In this document: positions 14,803 through 28,100 of the stretch, one piece after another | Position numbering within the stretch: position 1 is the stretch's first letter | Layout: every line of letters starts with the position of its first letter | NCBI GenBank assembly: GCA_013400975.1 | Contig: WBMZ01010838.1 | Location: 169,001-233,000 of the forward strand | Direction: 5' to 3' | Source: Atrichornis clamosus | Taxonomy: Eukaryota > Chordata > Aves > Passeriformes > Menuridae | DNA: 64,000 nt | The notes under the pieces: model-generated | Database searches by the model: none | The model's input: only the letters and a program-made list of their open reading frames with translations | Told to the model about the DNA's origin: nothing | Translations under genes and position numbers: made by a program

Positions 14803-15716
14803 GTTCTCTGATCAGCAAAATGCTGCACTCTAGGCTGTGACCTGGGCCTCCCAAAGCCATGGATGTATAATTTTTGCATAGGTTGCATTACTAAAATTTG
14901 ATCTATCCTATCAAATTGTAATTAAGGATACAGATCTTACCTAATCATACAAAGCCTTCCCTTTTATATTCAAATACTTTTTAGTGATTCATCTGGTTTT
15001 AGTGACAACTATGCATTCCTTTGGCACATGTAATCTGCCTTTTCTTTAAATCATTGACTCTTGTTCAAATACTTATGACATCATTAATGCACTTAATCTT
15101 GCTCCTGGTTAGAAGGCTTTTTCTTAGATTAATTCTTTCTCAGTTTACTGAACATTTTTTTATTTTCCTTACCGTTCAAAATGCTAATGGTTTTCACAAC
15201 TGGTCTTCAGGTCAGAGTGAAAGAAAAAGACTTTTTCTTAAAATCTAGACTTCTTGGCAACATCTTGCTGATGAAGCACCTCTTTTCTGTTCTTGGCTGT
15301 TAAATCTTTCGTAGTGTCACGTGGCCATTTCTACCCCACTTCACATCATTTGATTCCTGTCATGGCCCCAGCACTGTTTTTCCCTGCCTTGTGTCCTGCT
15401 CAGCACCTCCAGCCCCAGCATCTCTGCAAACTGGCAGGAGCATTTTGTGGGAGTGCTCTGCAACACCTCTTTATGGCAAACTCACCTCTGAAAACAAGTT
15501 TATCAGGGAAATGAATCCCTGTTCCACCATGGAAATGTCTAGGAGAGAGCGTGAAGTGTTTCTAGATTCATTCTGTGGTCGGTGGTGAAATGTGGTGTGT
15601 GACAGAAGCTGCTACTGGTGATGGTTTCTTCTTGTCACATGTTCGTTGTACTTGGACAGGTGACCACAGATCAGAAATGTTTCACTTTCACAGCCTCACC
15701 CACCTTCTGATAAGCC

Positions 15717-15775
15717 CAGAATCACTGAATCACAGGCTGTTAGTTCTGCAGAGTCTCAACATTATTCCAACACAC
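15717..15775 (-). mobile_element. Possible degenerate CR1 tail
   Basis: AGAATCACTGAATCACAGGC, then TGTTAG and, after diverged bases, ATTCCAACAC. This resembles the reverse complement of a CR1 3' end with considerable decay. Orientation is inferred from the AGAATCA start. Confidence 0.5.
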
Positions 15776-17024
15776 ATTGTCCTTAAGATAGTGTAAAGCT
15801 TAATTTTTGGAATGTCAAGAATACAAGCTCCCAGTGCACAAGTACTTTGCTCATTCTTTGCTCATTATGAACCCAATTCCTAGTCTATACAAGCCATGTT
15901 ATACATAGTAGATGTTCCCCCAAATTTCAGTAGAGTTCAAATTTAGAAAAACTTCAAAAATATTACTTTATTAGGTTATTTCATTCCTTACCCATGTCAC
16001 ATGTGCAGGAGTGGGCATGGAGGGTCCCCCACGCCCCACTCCCGAATATTTATCACCTTTAGGAAAATGTTTGACTATTACATTTTTGTAAGTGTGTAGT
16101 TTTTCAAAATGAGTTTTATAATTCTCAGACTCTCTTGAATCTTCAGGTTTCCCAGCCCTCACTTCCACATTGCTTTTAAAATTCCATGTGAATTCTATTT
16201 CATTTTTATGGGCTGTAGAGATACCTCCATATGTTTAGGAAGACTGGGCTTTTGTACTTCTTCCAGTTCTCTGCCTCATCATCCTGTTCTTATTGTAGTT
16301 GTCCAGCCTTTCTTAGGTGTCCCTCAGCCTGGTTCTTTCCTGATCTTCACATTGAAAGCAGCTAAACTCCATCCCATGTCATCCAGAATAATCCATGCCA
16401 GATTATTCCTAATCTGGATTCATATCTTTGTACAATCTGCCTCTGTTGACTAACGTTTCTAAAAATACAGAATATGTCATAAAGAACAGCATTTTAAAAG
16501 GAACAGGTGTCCAGGCAAAGCAAGGAATTATAAAAAATATCTGATTTTTTTGCAACCTTTCTGCATTACTCTTCTGATTAATAAACCTGATTTACTCTGT
16601 GTGTTTTCAAATTGCTGAGAATTTATTATACAGCTTGGAAAAAAAATCTTCTAACTGAAATCTTGCAGAGACTTGGATGGGACAGACCCTAAACTGACTG
16701 AAAGTGGAATATGATAATAAATGACACTGAAACCAAGTTTGCTTTGTCATAGGAATTTCTAATCAATCCTTATGTATCATGTGGTCACATTTGTAATGAA
16801 AATATTCTCATGAAATAGAAGAAAGCATAAAGTGTTCATTCAAAAGCATCTACCAGCTGCATATACTATATTAATAGAAAGACTGATATACCTAATCAGG
16901 AGTTCACATTTCAAACCAGTGGGCCTAACAGCTTCTGAGATATAAGTAAATGAAAATTCATGATTCTGTATTGTGCCCAAGAGCCAACTTTACTGCTATT
17001 GCCATATAATTATTTATAGCTGCA

Positions 17025-17235
17025 AACTATCAAATGGAATTGCTTACCACCATCTTACTAGATGTGGTAATTGATGTGAAGTGAGGCATTGCGTCCCCGG
17101 CTGACCCCAGCATCCTGAAAGTCAGATGGATTTTATCTAACTCAATTATGATTGATATTATCAAAATCCGTGAAGCACGACATGGTGTAAGGGGCTTTCT
17201 AAGAGTGTCTATTGATTGTTTCTCTGTGCCTGTGT
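17025..17235. promoter_or_regulatory. Candidate regulatory element with PBX/HOX-type site
   Basis: TGATTGAT at 17149-17156 matches the composite PBX-HOX consensus. It is flanked by CAATTATG on the left and by GATATTATCAAAATC on the right, with TTATCT nearby. The block lacks repeats and has a mixed composition typical of conserved noncoding elements. No conservation test done. Confidence 0.28.
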
Positions 17236-17249
17236 GCGTGTGCATGTGT

Positions 17250-20200
17250 TTCTCGTGGCTGCTGCAATGGAGCTGTCTCTGGGGAAAAGAACAGCAGTAT
17301 TGCTAACAATTTCCACCTGCAAATATATATTTCTGATGGCTTAACTTGCCCTCATTGCCTCACAGGAATTGCTGGAACTTGTACTACAAAAACCCAGGTT
17401 CACCAGCAAAAATTTTTGCTACAGTAAGAAAACTTACCAGTATGATTGGTGGGGTTGAACACCAAAACATTCTGTGATCTGCTTAGCTGTGACTAGAGTA
17501 GAACAAGCATTGCTGTGTTCCAGTTCGTTCCTTCACTCCACTGGAGCACACAGTGGATGTGCTCTGTGCAAGCATCTAGTTCTACGTAGTCTCCTGCAGA
17601 GGTTTGCAAAAACAGGCATAGTAAGGCTGGAGAAATTAAATGAAGTTTTCCTCATGGCAGTCTTACTATTTCCAGCAATCTGGAGTTCCAGGACTGCAGT
17701 TTGGGTCTGCATCACTGTGCCTAATAATCTCGCATGGACATTTCTTATCTGAATTTTCTCCAGCCACCTTCTGAACCCACACACAAATTTAACATCCCAA
17801 TATAGTACAGAAGTTTGTTTCAATAAAATAAGAAACATGTAAAGAAATATATATTTTCATATACTTGCTGTTTTATAACTTCCCAGATTGCTCCCTAATT
17901 GATATAGTCTGAGAAATGGTGACAATTTATTCCGAATTCATCTTTTCCACGTTAAGGCATGTTTTTATAGACTTCTCACAAATCCTCCCTCAAGCTTGCC
18001 TGTCTTAATCAAAGGAATTTTATCCAATTTATTTTTCAGAATCCATTAAAAAATGCTGCTATCATTACTATTTTTCTCTCTGTTATCCTGTAACACCACC
18101 TTTGAAAACAAACACTGGAAGTATTCATGAATCAGGGGTGCTGTGTATAAATAATGTTTTTTCCATTCCTCACCTAAGCATTGACTTAATGTTTACTGTC
18201 CATAATTACTCTCCCACTTTGCTAAGTGATAATAAATTATTTAAGGTCGCATACTGTGTTTCTGGTTTGGGGTATTGTTTTCTCTTCCCTTCCCCCCACC
18301 TGTGCAATGTTTGCTTTTGTCAGCTTCTTGTGTCTCCAGCCTTTTTATCACCAAGTTTCCCAGAGATTCTTCACCAAGTCTCATTCAGTTTATGTTTTCT
18401 CTGTCCTAGGTAATGTTCTACTGGGCATCAAATAGTCACCAAGATATGCCCTCCTTCATTTTTCTAAGTCATTTATAAATATGTTACAGCACAGGTCCCA
18501 CTACAGTGCTCCCTAGGAATGTACTTTCCCTTCATGATGAAAAATCAACTACTTAGTCATCATTTAATTACCAACATGTAGGGTGGGTGAATTTATATGG
18601 TGGAGAAGAGGTTTCACTCCTTTGCCTGCCCCTTTTTTTGGTTTAGTTTTTAAGTTTTTTCGTGGCCTGGATGCAGCATAACTCATTCAATAACAGATTT
18701 GGGAATTCAACAAGACATCTCCCTGGCCTGTTCTGTGGACTCAGTTTGCAAGGGGCATCCAAAGAGTCAATTCTTGCACCATTATAAAGTTTCAACAAAT
18801 GAATATCCAGTCACTGTGCAGCTGGAACTGGTTGTCCTCCAGGAATTTGTCAGCAGACGTGAATATCTCTGAGAAAGTTTTCATGGGGCTATAATGGGAA
18901 CTCTGGATGGCTTCTTAGGAAAAAATAGTTATGTCAGGAGTTGATATTTTAGAGCTTTTAATTCACTTAAGTAAAAGTTCTTGTTATTAGCAAAGGGCAC
19001 ATTTACTTTCTTTACAGAGTTTCTATAGTTTTCCTTTTCTTTTTCACAGCCTCTCAGGACTCTATCAAAAGTTATGCATTTAATGTTGCAAAACTTATAT
19101 CTGAATGAAAGAATTCTTGCTTATTTTTTTGTTGGTTTTTTAAAAAATTTTTCATGTTAAAAATTGCTGCCTATCCTAGGAAATGGATGAAGTTGCATTT
19201 CCTGGCTTTGGTCATTCTGAGGAAAAAAATTCTGCCTTTGAGTGAGCCATCAAAGACAAGATGTCTATATCACACCTCAATACTGGCTCCGAGTGTCAGC
19301 CAACAAGTAGGAAACGGGCCATGGGATTCTCGAGCACTTTAGCCCAGGTAACTTCCGTGCTTCTGCAGAATCTGACATGGAGTTCACCTGCTAGTGACTG
19401 ACCCAGTGTTTAACAGCAATTCACCACTGGAAATAGTCTTTGAAATTCATAAATTCAAGGCAAGCCTGGTTTATGGGGACTGATAATGCTGTATTAGTTG
19501 CTGGAAGTTAATGAGGTCCTGTGTTTGAGTACAACCAGATTAAAATGAAAAACGAACCACATTACATTCTGTTTCGACAATTATTATCAGTTGGTTGTAA
19601 TATAAATATGCAAATTTCTCAGCTTGAACTTTAACATCCTCTGTAGAGACCATTCATCTCTTTAAAGTATTAATTTAAGTTGTAAAAGGATCCATACATC
19701 ATTGCATGTCATTTTGAAAACAAATATTAATCAATTTTACACTCTGAATTGCCACTGTGCAAGTGTAATGTCCATTATTTTGGAGCAAGTCAGTGGCAAG
19801 AAATTTACATATTCATTCTTGGCTTAAGAAATCATATGATAATACAAGTACAACACAAGAAATTCAAAAGACTTAAGACCTTATCATCATCTATTCAATG
19901 GCAAAAAGCCTGCCTTTGCATTCTCAATGCATTGGTATGCAGATTAGGAATATGTTTCTCATTCCTATCAGTATAACCTTGAAAGCTGGTGACAGCTGAA
20001 GTGTAGTCATAAGTTTTCTCTTCAACAGAAAAAATAGAAAGAAAAAAAGGCAACAAAATGAGTGTAAAGGATACAGCAATTTCAAGTTTTATGATAAGCT
20101 TTTTGATAGTATATCTGACTACTTAGATAGACTGTACTGTGTGGGTATGTAGCTTGAAAGTGTGTTATGTCTAGATTTAGCTAGAATTGGAATTGCAAGT

Positions 20201-21845
20201 CCACCTCTGCTACTAAAGTTCATATTTCTGATGTGACAGAGTTAAACCTGTCTTTCATCAGTTAACATTATAGGAAATAGTTAAAGGTGTTTTTATGTTA
20301 AATATTGTCAAGGACACCAATTTTTATACCAGCTGTCTCCCAGAGAAAGGAGACAGTTTCCACTTGGAAAGCAGGCAGTCCCAGGAACACACTGTGCTGA
20401 AAGCCTTGTCCCTGAAAGAGAAAGGCAGCAACACCTGCAGTCCAGGTAGGAGAATGATAGCAACTGAAGCCTTGCTTTGCAGGCACAATTGTAACAGGCA
20501 AAGACAGAGGCTGTCCTAAATTAAGTTTTGCTAATGCTGTAAGTCCTCACTCAGCAGTGGCAGGTTCGAGTGTGTCGGTGATGAAGGTGAATCCCAGCTA
20601 ACACCAACGAGAACGCTGCTTCCACTTGAGACAAACAAATTGCTATTCTGGATAGAACTGGAGACTCCAAAAATATCATTGCTGAGCTCCAAGACAACAG
20701 GTGGAGAAAAGAACAGCAGTGCAGGTATCCCCCTCATAACTACCTCATCTTTGTTAATTATGCAAAACCAAGTTCTGACATAATTGGCCTGGCAGAGGTT
20801 ATACATAAGCTCCCTCTAGTGGATTATTAAGCAGAAATATATAAAAACACGTCTTTTCTCCGAACATTTTCTGTCACTCCCTGTGAACATGAGACCACTA
20901 CAGGCACCATGATGTTCCCATGGAGTGAGCTGTTGTTACCTGTCCCTGCTTGCTGCCTCGGGAAAGTCTGTGAAACAATGCTGCCCACAAACCTGCAGTT
21001 GTTATAAAGTGAGACGACTGCAGCACTTTTTGGCTGGGCTTGCTGTTCCTCACTCCTTGGCAGGGTCAGTTTGATTGCTGCTTCAGAATACTGATGTTTC
21101 TTAATCATCTCCCTTTGTTTTCTGGTTAAGTGAATGGGTGAATAATTTGCCACACATTCTCTGTCAATCCAATAAGTTGTGAAAAGACAGTTGAAGCAAT
21201 ACACACACTCCTCGTTTCATAAATTTGTCCTTATAGCATACTCAGATCATTTGCACTTATCCTGTTCTTGCACAGGCTTATTTTATATTCCTGAAAAAGT
21301 GCACTTGTTTCCAGTGCTCTGCTTCTCTGTCCCCCTGGGTGTTTACTCAGACCAAAACTGCAAGGGCAATATGCAAGACACTTGTGCTCCTTGTTTGCAC
21401 AGTTCGTGTAGGTCACAGGAAATTCATAAAGAGGACACGTGCAAGTGGCCAGATTAAAATGCAACAGTACATCAGATATGTCAACTGGATTTAGGATTAT
21501 AACAGATGTGTAAGCAATTAGGGTATTTTCTAGTTCAAAATGCTCACATGAATGAACCCACATTATCTTCTGAAAAGCATAATAATATGTAATTGCAGTA
21601 ACAATTCCTCTTCCATTATGTCCTAGACATCAACAGTGTGTACGTTCTATAATACCCTGCAGAACTGATAGCAGGCAAGCCCTTGGTAAGAGAAATACTC
21701 CCAGATGTGCTAATGTCCCAACACTGTGGCTGCTACCTAATATTAAAGAATTACAGTAGAAATGTTTCAATAAGAAGGTAGAAGCATTTCAGTTTTTATG
21801 TGGCATAGATTGCCACAGACACTGCCAAGCAGCTTTATAGAGTTC
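17250..21845. other. Intergenic, no gene recognised
   Basis: AT-rich noncoding DNA. Around 19560-19640 there is an ATGCAAAT octamer near ATTATTATC and TAAT sites, which may mark a conserved element. The 125-codon minus-strand frame at 20827-21204 has no recognisable domain. Confidence 0.55.
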
Positions 21846-21891
21846 TAAATCTTCATTCAATGCCCCTTTACATCATTTGAATGAAGATTTA
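21846..21891. repeat. Perfect 15-bp inverted repeat with 16-nt spacer
   Basis: TAAATCTTCATTCAA at 21846-21860 and its exact reverse complement TTGAATGAAGATTTA at 21877-21891. The match stops abruptly at both ends. Stem length and loop fit a template-switch palindrome or a small fold-back element. A transcript through it would form a stable hairpin, though shorter than a typical pre-miRNA. Confidence 0.92.
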
Positions 21892-22123
21892 AACCTCAAT
21901 AAAACTTTCTGAGTGCTTGTGGCCATCTTTGCTGTATAGTAATCAAAGTGGGGTACAAGCAGACGAATGCACTGTGGTGCACCTAATGATCAACACTATA
22001 TCTAGTGACGTTTCCCTTTGTAAGATGAGTTGTCTTAAAGGCTGTTTTCATGGGTGGTGCAGCAGTACACATAGAAACAGGCATTTATATCCAGTTTTTA
22101 TGCAATCTTTAAAAAGATTGCTT

Positions 22124-22168
22124 TGGGGGTTTGGGGGCTTTTTATTGGGGGTTTTTTTCCCCCTATGT
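22124..22168. repeat. G-run/T-run/C-run low-complexity tract
   Basis: Alternating G5-6 and T runs ending in GGGGG-T7-CCCCC, which can fold on itself. Two G-runs precede it. Small and probably a slippage product. Confidence 0.6.
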
Positions 22169-22169
22169 A

Positions 22170-25100
22170 GTGTTTATTTTCTCCATAACTACTTTGAATT
22201 TATTTCTTATGTGGAAGATATTTGGGAAAAAATAATAAAAAATAAATGAAAGATATTTAAAGGGTAACTTTCCACAGCATTATGGCTCTAATTCCTTGTT
22301 TACTTATCAATCTCCAACTGTAATTAAGATATTGCAGTGCAATGGGTTGTGGCATTGAATTAGAAGCTTAAATGAAAATCAGCTTCTAGTTAAGATATTA
22401 GCTGGGAAATTCAACACATGCTAGTGCATAAACTCACACACAAGGTATGACTGAGTGGAATTTGAAATAAACTTTACTGTGAGAAGATGCCACTGATAAG
22501 AATATGTTTTGTTTCAAAAATACAGACACTCATTCAGGAAACAGTTTGAAAAAGCCGGTGTTTGGATCCTCCTGCAGAGGAAGGTGTGAGACCATTGTGT
22601 GGGTCTGAGCTTCCACAAACTTTCACAAATGCAAATGCAAGTACAGCTTCCCTCTTGAAGTTTAGACTCCCACCACAAGCTGTTTAATTTTCATTATGTT
22701 TTTCTTCACATCAAGGTTTCCTGTTAATAACTAAAGTCTCCAAAATTGCTCCCCTTAAGAAGTTAGCTTCCAAGAGGTAACTGGTCTGGACCCATACAGC
22801 TCTATATTAGAAATCTGGTGTAGAACTCTGTCTGCTACTTGCTTTTCATGGGTACCTTGACATCATCATTCTTCCTGCTGAAAAATAATTAAATTCAAAG
22901 CTTCATTGGTAGGGCTACTAAGGACACAGTGTGGAAACTACTTTCTTTGAAGCATACAATTGTTTCTGTGTAATGATTAAAAGACATAAAACAAAAAATA
23001 TGAGAAATATATCTTATTTACAGTAATTGAAGCTGCGGGCAGTTTGTAAAAGCAGTAGTAACAGTGTGAAAATCCAGCTCCAATTTTTTCCCCTCATTTT
23101 TAAGTGGGAATTTTAAAGACCAAATATGGAAACTGGTCAGCCCATCTCCTCCTGGCAAGTCAAGCTGTTTCTGATTCTGAAAAAGCCAGCATCTGACCTG
23201 CAAGGGGAATGCATCAGGTACCAAGACACGCAAAAGGGCTTCTCACATGCCAGAATGGAACTCTTCCAGATTTTGTAAAAAGATTTCAGGTTTTACTAAA
23301 TCAAATGGAGACAAGCTGATTCTTTGGTCTAGTTTTGAGGGAAAATGTCTCATTTCCCATTCCTTTGTCAAGAGATGCAAAACTGGAGGATCTCCATAGA
23401 AGACAGACCCTCTTCAGAGCACCAGAGCGGGTGCTCCCCTTGGACAAGAATGATCAGCCGTAGCACATCCTTCCCCTTGCTGATTTCTGGCTCAAAAGGT
23501 TAACAAACTGACAATAAGGTCAAACAACTTATTGTTTCAAGTTAAATTGAACTATAGTTTTCAGCATATAAAATATTGCCCCAGATGTACTCACTCCAGT
23601 GCTGATATTCCAGGACGCTGAAGGAGATGCCAGCTTTCAAAGAGCATTCCCATCCACAGGGCCTGAACATTGTCTGTCTGTCAGCCCTGGACAGTCCTGG
23701 CAGTCAGTCCTGTGCCTACTGCAGGCAGAGAGGTGGGCTAATACCTGGGTCTTGCCCCAGTAATGACCCAGAAGCCTGAGGTTGAAAGTGGAGCAAAAAG
23801 TGTTCTTGGTGTGGTGTGTTGGGAAGGAATTGCAGCATTCCATTGTTTGTGTTGGCTCCCATTGAAACCTAGCAAGAGAATGTCCTGCATCACCCACTGA
23901 AGTGGATTTCTGAGGAAAATCCTGTTATCTAATGAAAAGGTTGGTGGCAGCAAATGCCTTGTTCTCCAAAATAGCATAGCCTTATCAAAATCTGCAGAGT
24001 TATCTCAACTTCCACTAGCGGAAAACCAGGCCTGAGGGTTCAGCCTAGAGATTTGCAGCTGAAGGATCAGAGTAAAACTCAGAAAAAAAAGAGGTATATT
24101 TCCCTTTTGGATTCAAAATGAGAACTGAGTTTAACATAATTTCCAAACGATTGATCCCAAGCAGTAGGTTAGGAGAGGGATGTCTTAAGCAATACTGTCC
24201 CTTCCTTTCTCTTGTATTTCTTTGTAAATAACATATTACCTATATTAAGGTAAACTGAATCTATTAGACAATTACCTAAGGGGATTGTGAAACTGGGGTC
24301 TGCATTATAAAGCAAGTGAAGTTATGACAGCTGTGACCCCAGAGGAATCAAGGCTGAATAAAGACTGTCTCCATTGCAGACAAATGATGATAAAGTGATC
24401 CTTTTAGCCAGCAGTCAATGGAACCTGACAAGGCCAAACCTCCAACTAATGAACAGCCCAACCTTTGCTACCAGGGAGATGTACTGAAAGTTTAATCTCA
24501 ATAAGCATCAAAATACATTTGGCCAAACATTTTTAACAAAAGAGTGGCACATATCATTAAATGACCGTGAAGTTAGATGAGTGAGGAGGAAAATAGGAGC
24601 ATGGGGGTGTATGTTCTTACTGTATCACAGGTGCACAAAATTGCCTTGATAGAACAATATCTTATTTTTCTTCTAAAATTGAATTTCAGATGGTACCTAC
24701 GTCACACAGACCTAATAATACAGAAAGTAATTGTCTCAATGATTCCTATTAAATCTGTGCATTTCCAGATCCTTATAGAGTAATGTCAGTTACAGAACAA
24801 TGTCAGGCTGACGGACGCAGCACAGCGTTAAAGAAAAAAAATCATGCACACAATAGGCCAGCTGCACATTAATAAATATGTAATGTTTGATTAAAAATAT
24901 GGATCGTATTTTTCCCCCCAATTGCTGACTACCCCTAAGGCAGAAGATGTGATCTGGCTCTCACTGATGGGTTTATTTCTTGCTTGCTTTGAAAATACGA
25001 ACTAAAATGTTTTCCTGTCCCAGCTGTTTCCCATTGTTCATGTTTATCAGCTCAAAGGGTGAACGGAGGAATAAAAAATACGCTCGCATTTCAAATGTGC

Positions 25101-28100
25101 CAGTCAGTCAATCTATTGTTAAAAGAAGAAAGCCTAATTGTCTGTGCTGGCAAACTTCTTTTTGGTGAGTGTCCAGTTTTTAAGAAAAGCTATTCAGCTG
25201 TGCCATTTGTTTAATACATGCATAAAAAAGCACATAAAATCACAAGTTTTCTGTGGGATGGGATGGGGGGTGGGGAAAATCACATCTCTAAGTTATAGCC
25301 TTGAAACAGTCAAGTGGTGGCCTAAGTAGCAGTCCATGGATTACTTTTTTGGTCCTTTATTGATCTGAACAAGTGTCTAGAAGGAATTTTCATGGAATAA
25401 GAGCTAATGCCCTAAAACTGAAATTGGCCTTCTCCAAATCTTACACTTTGCCTCTTTGAGAGTATCACTCCTTCCAGATTACTTCACCAATGCAGTGGTG
25501 AAAGACTTTTGCAGTTATATTCACAAGAGTTTTATGTTTTTATTTAAGCTACTACTGTTCTTCATTTCTTCAGACCTTCATCCTAACAAAAAAAGGGATG
25601 GGGAGTGAGCAGGAACCACTTTCCTGCAGAGGAGAATCTTCCATTTGTCTCCAACTCTTGTGATAATTACGCAGCTCCATCCTGTCTTTGACTTGCTCTC
25701 CAGCTTGTGCTGGCAGTGCTACTCTTCCAGCTATCAAACCAAGCCCAGTTAATCAGAACTGGCACTCATGTTATGCCATGCAAATGAGCAAATATTAAAC
25801 TCACAGACTACTATATTGGCCTGAACTGAGTTAGTCCATCTTTCTGTGGCTAGCACAGTATTTCTTTGTAAGCTTTTTGAAGAAAGGGCCATCTTTAGTT
25901 CCTCAGTTATACAGCACCAAGTACAAAACATTTTTACAGTCTGAAAAATAAAAAATATTCATTAATATAATAAATGACTGTGATGCTTTGTGAGGAACTT
26001 CTCTGTTTTGTTAGATATTTCTTCTTTTTGATGGGGGAAGAAACAAGTGGCATTATCATCCAGCTATCACCCCCTTGTGACACTGAGACGTCACTCACAG
26101 CAAATTGTACAGATCTTTCTTAGATGAGTTCAATAACTCCTCGTGACATCTGAATTACCATTCTTGGGTGTCTGGGTTAACACCTCACAGGAATGAATAA
26201 GGCAAGAAGGTAATTGTCCCAAGTGCTCTGCAGATCCAAGTAGCTGCTTTGGTCATCCTGGGCTAATATTTGCCCAGAAGTTTGCGAGCCAGATACTTCC
26301 TTAATTTGGAAACTGGACATCTAGGGATAGGCTACCTCACTCACTAAACTGAGACTTGGGATTTTTCTAAATCTGCCTTTATTTAAAGGTGGAAGGGAAG
26401 CAGTCAGGTAGAAATGACACGTGACTGAATTTGAGCAATTAATTTGGAGTATTTTTGTCATTGTCTTAAGGACTTAAACCAAATTTCAGGAGCACAGCTC
26501 CAGAAGGGTGGTGCACCCTCTGACAGCAGGCATTAGGTGAAGGCCCCTCAGGGGACAGTTTGGTGTCTAGACAAGAAAACAGGTGTGCTGGGAAGGGAGC
26601 ATTTATTTAAAAACTTAAAAAGAAGAGCCTGCAAACTCTCTTGGGGGAGCACAAACCCGCTGCAGTTCTCCAGGAGCTCCAGGCTTGGAGTTGCTGTGAA
26701 CAGATTGAGCCTCTTTCTGTTTGTAAAAATTGTGGAGAACAGTGTTGTCTTCTGTAAACCATTCATACTGCTACAGCTAGACAACAAGCAACAATGAATT
26801 CTGGAGATGCACAGGACAATTTCTTTAAGCCCACGTTAATATTCTGTAGCTTCACTATTAAATTGCAGCAGACTTCTCCATTAAAGATGAAGAAATATTT
26901 TGTTTTAAGTTCAGTAATTGATGATCTGCTTAGAAGACTTCAGTTAGCAGATTATGAACTGTTCATCACACCAAATCTACCAGATATGGGCAGATTTTGC
27001 CTTTTTTTTTCCTTAGGAAATAAATTGAATTTAAAATATAACAGCCGGGAGTCCTAGGACTCTGAACTGACACTTAGGGCCTGATCCTATCTTTTCTTAC
27101 TAGGGTTTCTCTGCAATGATGTGGTGACATAACATTAGGAAATTTCTTAAGATCTGATAAAGCACCAAGCAGTGGCTCTCCTGAAAACACTACCTCACAA
27201 TGACACAGATTTATACTAACAAAAACTCTGCATATTGCTGGCTGGTGATGTTCCAGCAACAGAGAACCTGGACAGGTCTCCACTGTCTGTGATCGGTGCA
27301 CTCCCTTGCTGCAGTGAGTGCAGACACAAAACAAGAACAGATCAAAGGGGAACGGGGCTCTCCATGTGTGCTTGGGCCCTGTTCAGAGCGGAGCAAATTG
27401 TGACTCACACATCAGTCAACACCATGCATGTGAACGTGCCTTCCCAAAACCAGCAGACACCTCCTATTTCATCACGTGAAATGGCAGCTCCACGAGCTCA
27501 GCAAGTGCTGGAAATTGCCACTTCTCCAGCTCCGTTCCAGTGTAGGAGCTGCAGGCACAGACAGGAGGCGTTGAGCCTGCATCATGTAGTGCTTAGGAAC
27601 CCACTGGCCTTCCAAAGCAGAGAGGACTTTGGAAACAGCTATTATTTATTAAATAATTGTTAGCTATTTTTAAGACTTGACTATTCCGAAACTGATCCAC
27701 AGGTGAAAGTCCAGCTCCTACTAGAAGTACTCCAAGGTAAATCCCTACCTGAATAACCGGCACCTTATTTCAGCCAGACACCAACTGCTTTCCAGTAGGG
27801 AAATAAAAATTCTTTTTCAGCATATCCTTCTTTGGTTTTAATAGTTCTTTCTTTATAATTTTTTTTTTTTTAAGAAAAGGCAATTTTCTCAGTATGAAGC
27901 TTTTCTGTATTCTTTTTCCTTTGGGAGACAAAATAATTGGCAAGACTCGGCAGAATTAGTGATATTCTTGAACTTGTAATTGTCTAATGCCTTAGTGTTC
28001 TAGATGGAAAGTCAATACATTATGATGTCCCCCAAGCCAAATTAATATAATGTTAAGTGTGGTGGTTTGAAACTGTTTGAAATGCCTGTTTGAAGCACTG

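Larger units (their letters stand above)
5753..15716. other. Intergenic, no gene recognised
   Basis: About 10 kb noncoding apart from the small repeats listed separately. The 7059-7602 segment is open on both strands (144 codons minus, 131 plus), but neither protein is recognisable and no splice structure is convincing. Around 11.2-12.7 kb several overlapping open frames reflect slightly higher GC. No transposon or RNA gene identified. Confidence 0.55.

Noticed and set aside
27235..27663. 142-codon plus-strand open frame
   Set aside because: Cys/Arg/Gln-mixed composition without a domain; a slightly GC-richer patch with frames open on both strands.
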